From positions 1 to 5,462 of the forward strand of contig DVKW01000164.1 in NCBI GenBank assembly GCA_018715855.1: a stretch of DNA of 5,462 nucleotides, given 5' to 3'. This stretch comes from Candidatus Galligastranaerophilus intestinigallinarum (GTDB taxonomy: Bacteria; Cyanobacteriota; Vampirovibrionia; Gastranaerophilales; Gastranaerophilaceae). The notes under the pieces are model-generated. The model was not told the origin of the DNA. It saw nothing but the letters and a program-made list of their open reading frames with translations, and made no database searches. A program made the translations under genes and the position numbers. Shown piece by piece: positions 1-5,297 of this stretch. The first letter of the stretch is position 1; the number at the start of each line of letters is the position of its first letter.

Positions 1-67
1 ACGAAGCCCCGACTCTGAACAACTGAGGGGACAGATGATTTTAAAAGATAAGATTAAACTTATTTAA

Positions 68-140
68 GCCGCGTTTCTTTCTTTTCCTGCCTATTTTCTT
101 TCTTTGCGTGCGGCGTTTGAGCCAAAGAAAGAAAATAGGC
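68..140. repeat. Perfect 18-bp inverted repeat overlapping a 12-nt pyrimidine mirror repeat
   Basis: Seen directly: GCCTATTTTCTTTCTTTG (89-106) is perfectly complementary to 123-140, with a 16-nt loop at 107-122. Just upstream, TTTCTTTCTTTT (74-85) is an exact mirror image of 94-105, which lies inside the left arm. GCCGC at 68-72 is complementary to GCGGC at 110-114 in the hairpin loop, so an alternative fold or pseudoknot is possible. Neither strand has a T-run after the stem, so this is not a standard intrinsic terminator. It lies 38-110 bp upstream of the pilin start and may be in its 5' leader. It could be a dispersed REP/MITE-like repeat, a structured leader, or a chance low-complexity tract. 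The pairing is certain; the function is unknown. Confidence 0.75.
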
Positions 141-177
141 AAAGTTCAAATATTAATGAAAGGATAGTTTAAAAATT

Positions 178-912
178 ATGAAAAAAAGAGGTTTTACATT
201 AGCAGAGGTTTTAATAACTTTAGCTATTATTGGCGTTGTTGCCGCAATTTCAATTCCATCTGTAATATCAAATTCTCAACAACAAGAATTTAAAACAGGC
301 CTAAGAAAAGCTGTCAGCGTTCTTAATTCTGCAATAACCATGAATATGGCAATAGATGGCGAAAGCCCTTATGAAAATACTGATTTATATTATTATCTTC
401 AAAGGCATATGAATGTTATGAAATCAACTTTAAGATTGCCATATTATTACAGATTTAAAGTTAATGGAACTAATACTATAAGAAATAGCAATACTAATTG
501 CGCATTTTATACAACAGATGGCATGAGATTTGAAATGGATGATAACAGTAGTGATGTTTTTGGACCTAAACTGCATGAGTCCGATCAACAAATATGTTTG
601 GTAACAACAAATCTTGCCGGACCAAATCACCCGCATTCTTGTATGGGGTGTGGTTCATATGGCTTGGCACACAATCCAAATGGCACTACAAAACCCCCTT
701 GTCTGCTTTTAGTAGATGTAAATGGCGATAGGAAACCTTCTCCAGGCAATGTAAATTGTAATGATGCAGAATGTGGTGCAAATAATTTTTACATTTATCC
801 AAATCCGAGCCAAAAAACAGTTACAGATATATTTGGAATTATGATTACAGAAGACAGAGCTGTTCCTTTTGGCGTCGTGGCGCAAAGGGCAATGTATCAG
901 GCACAAAAGTAA
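178..912 (+). CDS. Type IV pilin / type II secretion pseudopilin-like protein with class III prepilin signal
   Basis: A 244-residue prepilin-like protein. The leader MKKRG is followed by F6 and then a hydrophobic helix to about residue 30. This is the classic prepilin-peptidase site (cleavage between G5 and F6, with Glu at residue 10, position 5 of the mature protein). By family knowledge, the N-terminal helix anchors the subunit in the inner membrane and packs it into a pilus or pseudopilus. Residues 31-60 continue as an amphipathic helix, and the rest is a globular exported domain. That domain has seven cysteines (108, 140, 155, 158, 175, 194, 199), including CMGC at 155-158. A DVNGDRKPSPG segment (180-190) resembles a D-x-N-G-D metal-binding loop and recurs, in my recollection, in gut Vampirovibrionia pilin-like proteins. 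The start is fixed by the prepilin signal. The Shine-Dalgarno AAAGGA (159-164) is rather far away (13 nt). No assembly genes are adjacent, so the gene seems a stand-alone minor pilin or pseudopilin. The exact system and substrate cannot be told. Confidence 0.88.
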   Translation: MKKRGFTLAEVLITLAIIGVVAAISIPSVISNSQQQEFKTGLRKAVSVLNSAITMNMAIDGESPYENTDLYYYLQRHMNVMKSTLRLPYYYRFKVNGTNTIRNSNTNCAFYTTDGMRFEMDDNSSDVFGPKLHESDQQICLVTTNLAGPNHPHSCMGCGSYGLAHNPNGTTKPPCLLLVDVNGDRKPSPGNVNCNDAECGANNFYIYPNPSQKTVTDIFGIMITEDRAVPFGVVAQRAMYQAQK

Positions 913-964
913 AAAATAAGATTTAATTCTCTTTAGATAAATTTATTAATTATCTTTTCATTTT

Positions 965-987
965 GCCCCTTAAATGGGGCTTTTTTT
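965..987 (+). terminator. Intrinsic terminator of the pilin gene
   Basis: GCCCC (965-969) pairs with GGGGC (976-980) across the loop TTAAAT, followed by seven T (981-987). It lies about 50 bp after the pilin stop. A weaker AT-rich hairpin, AGATAA (935-940) with TTATCT (950-955), precedes it. Confidence 0.85.
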
Positions 988-994
988 ATGCAAT

Positions 995-1024
995 AAAAAA
1001 GCCCCTTAAATTAAGAGGCTTTTT
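995..1024 (-). terminator. Terminator of the minus-strand winged-helix gene (bidirectional form)
   Basis: GCCCCTTA (1001-1008) pairs with TAAGAGGC (1012-1019) with one C/A mismatch. It is flanked by six A (995-1000) and five T (1020-1024), giving a T-run on either strand. It lies 20 bp beyond the stop of the minus-strand gene, so its main job is probably to end that transcript. It could also back up the pilin terminator. Confidence 0.8.
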
Positions 1025-1044
1025 AAACTTGCTTTAACAAAAAA

Positions 1045-1248
1045 CTATCTTAAAGAAATTTTTGTGTGAGCACCTTTCTTTTGGTAGTTGATTTTGTCTT
1101 CTCTTGATAACCAGCCAAGACCCATAAATGTCATGTTGTCATCTAAGCTCAAATCTTTTTGCATTTTTTTAGTTGTAACTTCGCCGTTTGAATTTAAGTA
1201 ATTCCAAATTTGGCCAGCTGCTTCAACGATTGATTCTTGCATTTCCAT
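1045..1248 (-). CDS. Small winged helix-turn-helix protein, DUF2582-like
   Basis: A 67-residue protein that resembles the DUF2582 winged helix-turn-helix family. An N-terminal helix (about 4-19, with AAGQIWNYL) is followed by NGEVTTKKMQKDL (21-33), which reads as the helix-turn-helix start. The family-like MGLGWLSREDKI segment (42-53) forms the end of the recognition helix and the start of the wing, and the tail is a basic beta-wing (KKGAHTKISLR). There is no membrane segment and no other domain, so the whole protein is one fold. The first Met is chosen because AAGGAG (minus strand, 1263-1258) sits 9 nt upstream. The gene is transcribed divergently from leuD and ends at a terminator shared with the pilin region. 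Family members are uncharacterised as far as I know. DNA binding is inferred from the fold, and regulation of leuD-leuB would be a guess from position alone. Confidence 0.85.
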   Translation of the reverse strand: MEMQESIVEAAGQIWNYLNSNGEVTTKKMQKDLSLDDNMTFMGLGWLSREDKINYQKKGAHTKISLR

Positions 1249-1295
1249 GTTTAATTTCTCCTTCTTAATGCTTTTAGCATAGTACTAAATAATAT

Positions 1296-1354
1296 GTGAC
1301 AAGTATTTGCTTGTTTTATTGTATTATATTAAAACAAGTTTTATAAATTGTAAA
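1296..1354. promoter_or_regulatory. Divergent promoter region between the winged-helix gene and leuD
   Basis: For the plus strand, GTGACA (1296-1301, 5 of 6 to the -35 consensus) precedes TATTAT (1322-1327, 5 of 6 to the -10), with a long 20-bp spacer. For the minus strand, TTTACA (1354-1349) precedes TAATAT (1331-1326) at 17 bp, or a perfect TATAAT (1328-1323) at 20 bp. The -10 elements of the two directions overlap. The predicted leuD leader is only about 30 nt, too short for a T-box or a leader-peptide attenuator. Assignments rest on consensus matching by eye. Confidence 0.4.
1310..1338. promoter_or_regulatory. Operator-like inverted repeat centred on the divergent -10 elements
   Basis: CTTGTTTTA (1310-1318) and TAAAACAAG (1330-1338) are perfect 9-bp inverted arms around an 11-bp spacer. 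Arm centres are 20 bp apart, about two helical turns. The centre (1324) coincides with the putative -10 hexamers of both directions. A further ACAAG half-site lies at 1299-1303. The geometry suits a dimeric repressor, but the AT-rich background makes chance possible. Confidence 0.4.
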
Positions 1355-1366
1355 TGGAGTAAATGT

Positions 1367-1867
1367 ATGAGAAATTTAAAAAGCGGAAAAGCCTATTGCT
1401 ACGGCGATGATGTAGATACTGACGTAATTATCCCCGCAAGATATCTTAACACTTCTGATCCAAATGAATTAAAAAAGCACTGTATGGAGGATATTGACGC
1501 AAATTTTGCAAACAGTGTTCAAGAAAATGATTTTATAGTTGCAAAAGATAACTTTGGATGTGGGTCAAGCAGAGAACATGCGCCGATTGCAATTAAAGCA
1601 TCAGGTGTTAGCGCAGTTATAGCAAAAAGCTTTGCAAGAATATTTTACAGAAATGCAATTAATATAGGGCTTGTTATTATTGAATCTGAAACCCTGCCCG
1701 ATGAAACAAAAACAGGTGATAAACTTGAAATGAATTTAGAAAACGGTGTTATTAAAAATTTAACAACAGGCAAAGAATACCCCGTTACCGTTTTTCCTAA
1801 AGAAATTCAAGAATTAATTGATGTTGGCGGTCTTGTAAACTATACAAAGAAAAAATTGGGAGTATAA
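1367..1867 (+). CDS. leuD: 3-isopropylmalate dehydratase small subunit (LeuD)
   Basis: The small (swivel-domain) subunit of isopropylmalate isomerase. With LeuC it interconverts 2- and 3-isopropylmalate in cytoplasmic leucine synthesis. The 166-residue length matches the short LeuD class typical of archaea, Clostridia and related bacteria rather than the roughly 200-residue E. coli type. Visible motifs are GDDVDTDVIIPARYLNT (13-29), whose YLNT lies in the substrate-recognition loop, and DNFGCGSSREHAP (61-73), the signature loop of the aconitase swivel domain. These are followed by the conserved IAKSFARIFYRNAINIGL stretch (85-102). The start at 1367 is preferred because GGAG (1356-1359) sits 7 nt upstream and the homology begins there. 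A TTG 60 bp upstream in frame would add 20 unconserved residues and would overlap the promoter. leuB follows after 3 bp. The iron-sulfur subunit LeuC is not in the window. A homoaconitase or related role is possible, but the leuB neighbour favours leucine. Confidence 0.94.
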   Translation: MRNLKSGKAYCYGDDVDTDVIIPARYLNTSDPNELKKHCMEDIDANFANSVQENDFIVAKDNFGCGSSREHAPIAIKASGVSAVIAKSFARIFYRNAINIGLVIIESETLPDETKTGDKLEMNLENGVIKNLTTGKEYPVTVFPKEIQELIDVGGLVNYTKKKLGV

Positions 1868-1870
1868 ACT

Positions 1871-2941
1871 ATGTATAAAATTACGGTTGTTGCAGGGGAT
1901 GGTACAGGCCCCGAAGTTATGGCGGAAGCTAAAAAAGTTTTAAATAAAACGGCAGATGTTTTTAACATTAAATTTGAATTCAATGATTATTTAATAGGCG
2001 GTATTGCCTATGAAAAATTTGGCACACCGTTGCCTGATGTTACCGTTAAAGCTGCAAAAGATTCTGATGCCGTTATGCTTGGTGCTGTTGGTGACTGGAA
2101 ATATGATACCCTGCCGCCTGAAGTTCGCCCCGAAAAAGCATTATTGGGCATTAGAAAAGAATTAAACCTTTTTGCAAATCTTCGCCCCGCAATTGTTTGG
2201 GAAGAACTTGTTTCAAGTTCACCTTTGAAACCCGAAATTGTTTCAGGCGTTGATATTATGATAATAAGAGAATTAACGGGCGATGTATATTTTGGCGAAC
2301 CAAAAGGTGTTGAAGTTAGAAACGGCAAAAAAACGGGCTTCAACAATATGATATATAACGAAGATGAAGTTAGAAGAATAGCTAAAATTGCTTTTGAAAC
2401 CGCAATGGTAAGAGATAAAAAATTATGCTCCGTTGATAAAGCAAATGTCTTAGACGTTTCAAGACTTTGGAGAGAAATTGTTATTGAAACATCTAAAGAA
2501 TACCCCGAAGTTGAATTATCACATATGTATGTTGATAATGCGGCAATGCAATTAATAAGAGCGCCTAAACAATTTTCAACCATTGTAACAGGCAACATTT
2601 TTGGCGATATTTTATCTGATGAAGCTTCAATGCTATCAGGTTCACTTGGTTTATTGCCATCTGCAAGTTTATCAGATAAGGGTGTTTCATTGTATGAACC
2701 AATCCATGGTTCAGCGCCCGATTTAACAGGCAAAGATGTTGTAAACCCGATTGCAACAATTTTATCCGGCGCTATGATGCTTAAATATTCATTTAAAATG
2801 GATGAAGCCTACAAAACAATTGAAAATGCAATTCAAGAAGTTTTAAAAGAAGGTTACAGAACAAAAGATATTATGTCTGAAGGCAAAATTCTTGTCGGAA
2901 CCAAAAAAATGGGCGATTTGATTGCAGATAAAATAAGATAG
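1871..2941 (+). CDS. leuB: 3-isopropylmalate dehydrogenase (LeuB)
   Basis: NAD-dependent oxidative decarboxylase that turns 3-isopropylmalate into 2-oxoisocaproate, the keto acid of leucine. The 356-residue length is normal for the family (about 350-370). Motifs in order: GDGTGPEV (9-16); GIRKELNLFANLRP (93-106) with the substrate arginines R95 and R105; RELTGDVYFGEP (133-144) with R133 and catalytic Tyr140; VDKANVLD (188-195) with catalytic Lys190; metal-binding Asp222, Asp246 and Asp250; and the cofactor loop EPIHGSAPDLTGKDVVNP (276-293), which is of the NAD-type IPMDH form. Many family members have Gly where this protein has Asp138. Translation is probably coupled to leuD: the Shine-Dalgarno GGGAG (1858-1862) lies inside the last leuD codons, 8 nt before the ATG. 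A strong terminator follows 10 bp after the stop. Confidence 0.96.
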   Translation: MYKITVVAGDGTGPEVMAEAKKVLNKTADVFNIKFEFNDYLIGGIAYEKFGTPLPDVTVKAAKDSDAVMLGAVGDWKYDTLPPEVRPEKALLGIRKELNLFANLRPAIVWEELVSSSPLKPEIVSGVDIMIIRELTGDVYFGEPKGVEVRNGKKTGFNNMIYNEDEVRRIAKIAFETAMVRDKKLCSVDKANVLDVSRLWREIVIETSKEYPEVELSHMYVDNAAMQLIRAPKQFSTIVTGNIFGDILSDEASMLSGSLGLLPSASLSDKGVSLYEPIHGSAPDLTGKDVVNPIATILSGAMMLKYSFKMDEAYKTIENAIQEVLKEGYRTKDIMSEGKILVGTKKMGDLIADKIR

Positions 2942-2950
2942 TTATAATAT

Positions 2951-2983
2951 AAGCGGGGGAATTAAAAACCCCGCTTTTGTTTT
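2951..2983 (+). terminator. Intrinsic terminator of the leuD-leuB unit
   Basis: AAGCGGGG (2951-2958) pairs perfectly with CCCCGCTT (2969-2976) around a 10-nt loop, followed by a T-rich tract (TTGTTTTT). It starts 10 bp after the leuB stop. Confidence 0.92.
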
Positions 2984-2985
2984 TG

Positions 2986-2994
2986 TGGTATAAT
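2986..2994 (+). promoter_or_regulatory. Extended -10 promoter for gdhA
   Basis: TGGTATAAT is a perfect TGn plus TATAAT extended -10 element, 38 bp before the gdhA start. The 16-18 bp spacing places the -35 slot at about 2965-2972, inside the leuB terminator hairpin, where no TTGACA-like hexamer is seen. That fits an extended -10 promoter, which can work without a good -35. The expected start of transcription is near 3001, giving a leader of about 30 nt. Confidence 0.65.
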
Positions 2995-3032
2995 TAATCA
3001 TCATTTAAATAATTGGAAGGGAACAAAAAGAA

Positions 3033-4409
3033 GTGTCAAATGCAGTATTAGAAGTTAAAAACTCTTATTTAGCCGATGTTATTGAAAAAACAAAAGCAAA
3101 AAATGCAAACGAACCTGAATTTATTCAGGCAATGGAAGAAGTTTTATCTACAATTGAACCTGTTGTTGATAAACATAAAGATGAATATAAAAAAAGCGCA
3201 TTGTTAGAAAGGCTTGTTGAACCTGAAAGAATTATTTCCTTCAGAGTTCCTTGGATTGATGATAACGGCCAAGTTCAAGTAAATAGAGGCTATCGTGTTC
3301 AATTTAACGGTTCAATCGGGCCGTATAAAGGCGGGTTGCGTTTTCACCCTTCAGTTAACCAAAGTATTTTAAAATTCTTAGGTTTTGAACAAATCTTTAA
3401 AAATGCCCTAACAGGGCTTCCGATTGGCGGCGGCAAAGGCGGTTCCGATTTTGACCCTAAAGGTAAATCAGACAACGAAGTTATGAGATTTTGCCAAAGC
3501 TTTATGAATGAATTGCAAAAACATATTGGCCAAGATGTTGATGTTCCAGCAGGCGATATCGGCGTTGGTGCAAGAGAAATAGGATATCTTTTCGGCCAAT
3601 ACAGAAAAATAAGAAACGTATATGAAGCAGGCGTTTTAACAGGCAAAGGTTTAGAATATGGCGGTTCTTTAGCAAGAAAAGAAGCAACGGGCTATGGCTT
3701 AATTTATTTTATGAGAGAAATGTTGAAAGAACATAAAATTGAATTAAACGGCAAAACCGCAATAATTTCAGGCTCAGGCAACGTTGCAATTTATGCCGCA
3801 GAAAAAGCAATTGAATATGGCATTAAAGTTGTTGCAATGTCAGATTCATCCGGCTGTGTTTATGATAAAAACGGCATAGATATTGAAACCGTTAAATTTA
3901 TTAAAGAAGTTGAAAGAGGAAGAATTAAAGAATATCTTGAACAGCACAAAGATGCAGAATATTTTGAAAATGGCGATATAGTTCCGCCTATATATAAAAT
4001 TAAAGCAGATATCATTCTTCCTTGCGCAACACAAAATGATATTAATTTAGAAGCTGCTAAAATTCTTGTTGAAAATGGTGCAATTGCAGTGGGCGAAGGT
4101 GCTAATATGCCAACTACACCCGATGCAATTAATTATTTCTTGGATAAAGGAATTTTATTTGCCCCCGGTAAAGCTGCAAACGCTGGCGGTGTTGCAACAA
4201 GTGCATTGGAAATGGTTCAAAATTCAATGAGATTTTACTGGTCTTATGAAGAAGTTAACCAAAAATTAGATATCATTATGAGCAAAATCTTTGCAAGGTG
4301 CAAAGCTTCCGCTTATGAATACGGCGTAAAAGATAATTACGTTGCAGGCGCAAATATTGCGGCATTTAGAAAAATTGCAAGAGCAATGAAAGCGCAAGGC
4401 ATCATTTAA
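3033..4409 (+). CDS. gdhA: NADP-type glutamate dehydrogenase (hexameric, GDH50 class)
   Basis: Converts 2-oxoglutarate, ammonia and NAD(P)H to glutamate in the cytoplasm. The 458-residue length fits the small hexameric class (about 445-460). Substrate and catalytic positions can be read off by alignment from memory with the Clostridium symbiosum enzyme at a constant offset of 10: K99 in PYKGGLRFH, K123 in FKNALT, K135 in GGGKGGSDFD, D175 in PAGDIGVGA, and S390 in AGGVATSALEM. The Rossmann motif is SGSGNVA (246-252). The second strand ends in SDSSG (270-274), as in the NADPH enzyme of E. coli, rather than the Gly-Pro form of the NAD clostridial enzyme, so NADPH use is likely. The start is GTG. 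GGAAGGG (3015-3021) lies 11 nt upstream, and the next in-frame Met is residue 34, inside the conserved N-terminal domain. Monocistronic: its own promoter in front and a strong terminator behind. Confidence 0.96.
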   Translation: MSNAVLEVKNSYLADVIEKTKAKNANEPEFIQAMEEVLSTIEPVVDKHKDEYKKSALLERLVEPERIISFRVPWIDDNGQVQVNRGYRVQFNGSIGPYKGGLRFHPSVNQSILKFLGFEQIFKNALTGLPIGGGKGGSDFDPKGKSDNEVMRFCQSFMNELQKHIGQDVDVPAGDIGVGAREIGYLFGQYRKIRNVYEAGVLTGKGLEYGGSLARKEATGYGLIYFMREMLKEHKIELNGKTAIISGSGNVAIYAAEKAIEYGIKVVAMSDSSGCVYDKNGIDIETVKFIKEVERGRIKEYLEQHKDAEYFENGDIVPPIYKIKADIILPCATQNDINLEAAKILVENGAIAVGEGANMPTTPDAINYFLDKGILFAPGKAANAGGVATSALEMVQNSMRFYWSYEEVNQKLDIIMSKIFARCKASAYEYGVKDNYVAGANIAAFRKIARAMKAQGII

Positions 4410-4424
4410 CAAAATAAAAATATT

Positions 4425-4458
4425 AAAAGGCTTGCTGAATATTTAGCAAGCCTTTTTT
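4425..4458 (+). terminator. Intrinsic terminator of gdhA
   Basis: AAAAGGCTTGCT (4425-4436) pairs over 12 bp with AGCAAGCCTTTT (4445-4456) around an 8-nt loop and is followed by more T (TTGTTTTT). It starts 15 bp after the gdhA stop. The A-run on the left could let it work on both strands. Confidence 0.93.
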
Positions 4459-4489
4459 GTTTTTAAAATTGCCCAAAAAACGCCCCATA

Positions 4490-4518
4490 TTGACTTTAGA
4501 ATATCTTTTTGTTAAATT
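4490..4518 (+). promoter_or_regulatory. Promoter for rpsU
   Basis: TTGACT (4490-4495, 5 of 6 to the -35) is followed at 16-17 bp by TTAAAT or TAAATT (4512-4518, 4 of 6 to the -10). A second possible -10, TATAAA (4525-4530), has no matching -35. Transcription would start near 4525, leaving a leader of about 40 nt. A perfect 7-bp inverted repeat, TTAGAAT (4496-4502) and ATTCTAA (4516-4522), fills the spacer and may be an operator. Confidence 0.55.
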
Positions 4519-4547
4519 CTAAGGTATAAAAGGTAAAATGGGCTCTT

Positions 4548-4558
4548 AAAGGAGGTGA
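4548..4558 (+). promoter_or_regulatory. Full-length Shine-Dalgarno sequence of rpsU
   Basis: AAAGGAGGTGA is an 11-nt perfect complement to the conserved bacterial 16S rRNA 3' tail, the strongest such site in the window. The GGAGG core lies 8 nt before the ATG at 4564. This decides the start: the in-frame GTG at 4555 lies inside the site itself and cannot be the initiator at normal spacing. Confidence 0.85.
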
Positions 4559-4563
4559 AAACA

Positions 4564-4737
4564 ATGCCTGAGGTACGCGTTAGAGAAAACGAAAATATTG
4601 AAAGCGCTCTTAAACGTTTTAAGAAGAAAATTCAAAAAGCGGGTATTTTATCTGAAATTAAACGCAGAGAAAGATACGAAAAACCTTCAGTTAAGAGAAA
4701 AAGAAAATCTGAAGCAGCTAGAAAAAGACGTGTTTAA
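4564..4737 (+). CDS. rpsU: 30S ribosomal protein bS21
   Basis: Small, highly basic ribosomal protein that sits near the 16S rRNA 3' end and anti-Shine-Dalgarno region on the small subunit and helps initiation. 57 residues, the short form common outside Proteobacteria (the E. coli protein has 71). The sequence begins MPEVRVRENE and continues with ESALKRFKKKIQKAG (13-27), EIKRRERYEKPS (31-42) and a Lys/Arg-rich tail, all typical of the family. The ATG at 4564 gives the canonical N-terminus; starting at the upstream GTG (4555) would add MKT and bury the ribosome binding site. The gene is flanked by its own promoter and terminator, so it can be set independently of gdhA and at least partly of yajQ. 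Confidence 0.96.
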   Translation: MPEVRVRENENIESALKRFKKKIQKAGILSEIKRRERYEKPSVKRKRKSEAARKRRV

Positions 4738-4743
4738 TATATA

Positions 4744-4773
4744 AAAAAGGGGGTTTTAGTTTGCCCCCTTTTT
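4744..4773 (+). terminator. Intrinsic terminator (possibly leaky) between rpsU and yajQ
   Basis: AAAAAGGGGG (4744-4753) pairs perfectly with CCCCCTTTTT (4764-4773) around a 10-nt loop. The five T lie at the 3' edge and can also pair with the A-run, and the sequence then turns to A. It begins 6 bp after the rpsU stop. As no good promoter follows before yajQ, some read-through seems likely. Confidence 0.85.
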
Positions 4774-4795
4774 AAAAAAGATTTAGGGAGTTTTT

Positions 4796-5296
4796 ATGGC
4801 AAAAGATTGCAGTTTTGATGTGGTGTCTGAATTTGACAGGCAAGAACTTGTTAATGCGGTTGATCAAACAAAAAGAGATATATCTTCAAGGTTTGACCTT
4901 AAAGATTCTAATTCATCCGTTGAATTGGAAGCTGATAAATCAATCACAATAACAACTTCAGACAATATGAAACTTAAAAATATTGTTGACATTCTACAAT
5001 CTAAAATGGTTAAAAGAAATTTAAGCATTAAAATTTTAGACCCTACACCTGTGGAAAATGCCTTGGGCGGCAATGTTAAACAGCTTTTTAATTTGAAAAA
5101 AGGTTTGAGCCAAGAATTAGCCAAAAAAATTACAGCTGAAATTAAAAATTCAAAATTAAAAGTTCAAGCTTCAATTCAAGGTGACCAAATAAGGGTAACA
5201 GGCAAAAGCAAAGATGACCTTCAAGAAGTTATTAAACTTTTAAGAAGCAAAGAAGACGATTTTCAAATTCCGTTGCAATTTGTAAATTACAGATAA
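4796..5296 (+). CDS. yajQ: YajQ family nucleotide-binding protein (UPF0234)
   Basis: Cytoplasmic YajQ/UPF0234 family protein with two ferredoxin-like half domains. Family members bind nucleic acid or nucleotides, and one Xanthomonas member is a cyclic-di-GMP receptor; the role in most bacteria is unsettled. 166 residues, close to the usual 160-165. Family signatures are the N-terminal CSFDVVSEFDRQEL (5-18), the SSRFDLKDS stretch (30-38), the central LDPTPVENALGGNVKQ segment (81-96), and the C-terminal PLQFVNYR, a typical family ending. The start is supported by GGAG (4787-4790), 5 nt before the ATG. No convincing promoter lies in the 22 bp after the rpsU terminator, so the gene is probably reached by read-through. 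NAD kinase begins 1 nt after its stop, suggesting one transcript for both. Confidence 0.94.
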   Translation: MAKDCSFDVVSEFDRQELVNAVDQTKRDISSRFDLKDSNSSVELEADKSITITTSDNMKLKNIVDILQSKMVKRNLSIKILDPTPVENALGGNVKQLFNLKKGLSQELAKKITAEIKNSKLKVQASIQGDQIRVTGKSKDDLQEVIKLLRSKEDDFQIPLQFVNYR

Positions 5297-5297
5297 A

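Noticed and set aside
7..30. CCCC (7-10) / GGGG (27-30) hairpin near the left edge
   Set aside because: Only a 4-6 bp stem with a bulge, and no T-run follows; too weak to call a terminator or RNA element.
2..67. Open frame entering from the left edge and stopping at 65-67 (and a shorter one stopping at 24-26), possible 3' end of an upstream gene
   Set aside because: Only about 21 codons are visible, with no recognisable motif, and another frame is equally open, so no gene can be supported.
1307..1366. Upstream TTG start adding 20 residues to LeuD
   Set aside because: The extra residues are unconserved and overlap the promoter. The ATG at 1367 has a properly spaced Shine-Dalgarno and matches the family N-terminus.
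1249..1366. Possible T-box, leucine leader peptide or riboswitch in front of leuD
   Set aside because: The predicted leader is about 30 nt and contains no leucine-rich mini-ORF, no terminator hairpin and no T-box core.
2008..2733. Long (241-codon) minus-strand open frame antisense to leuB
   Set aside because: A shadow of the leuB coding frame: no recognisable domain, and the sense frame has all catalytic motifs.
4538..4549. Three-codon mini-ORF (ATG GGC TCT TAA) ending in the rpsU Shine-Dalgarno
   Set aside because: Very short ORFs like this occur by chance and it has only a weak AGG upstream; nothing shows it is translated.
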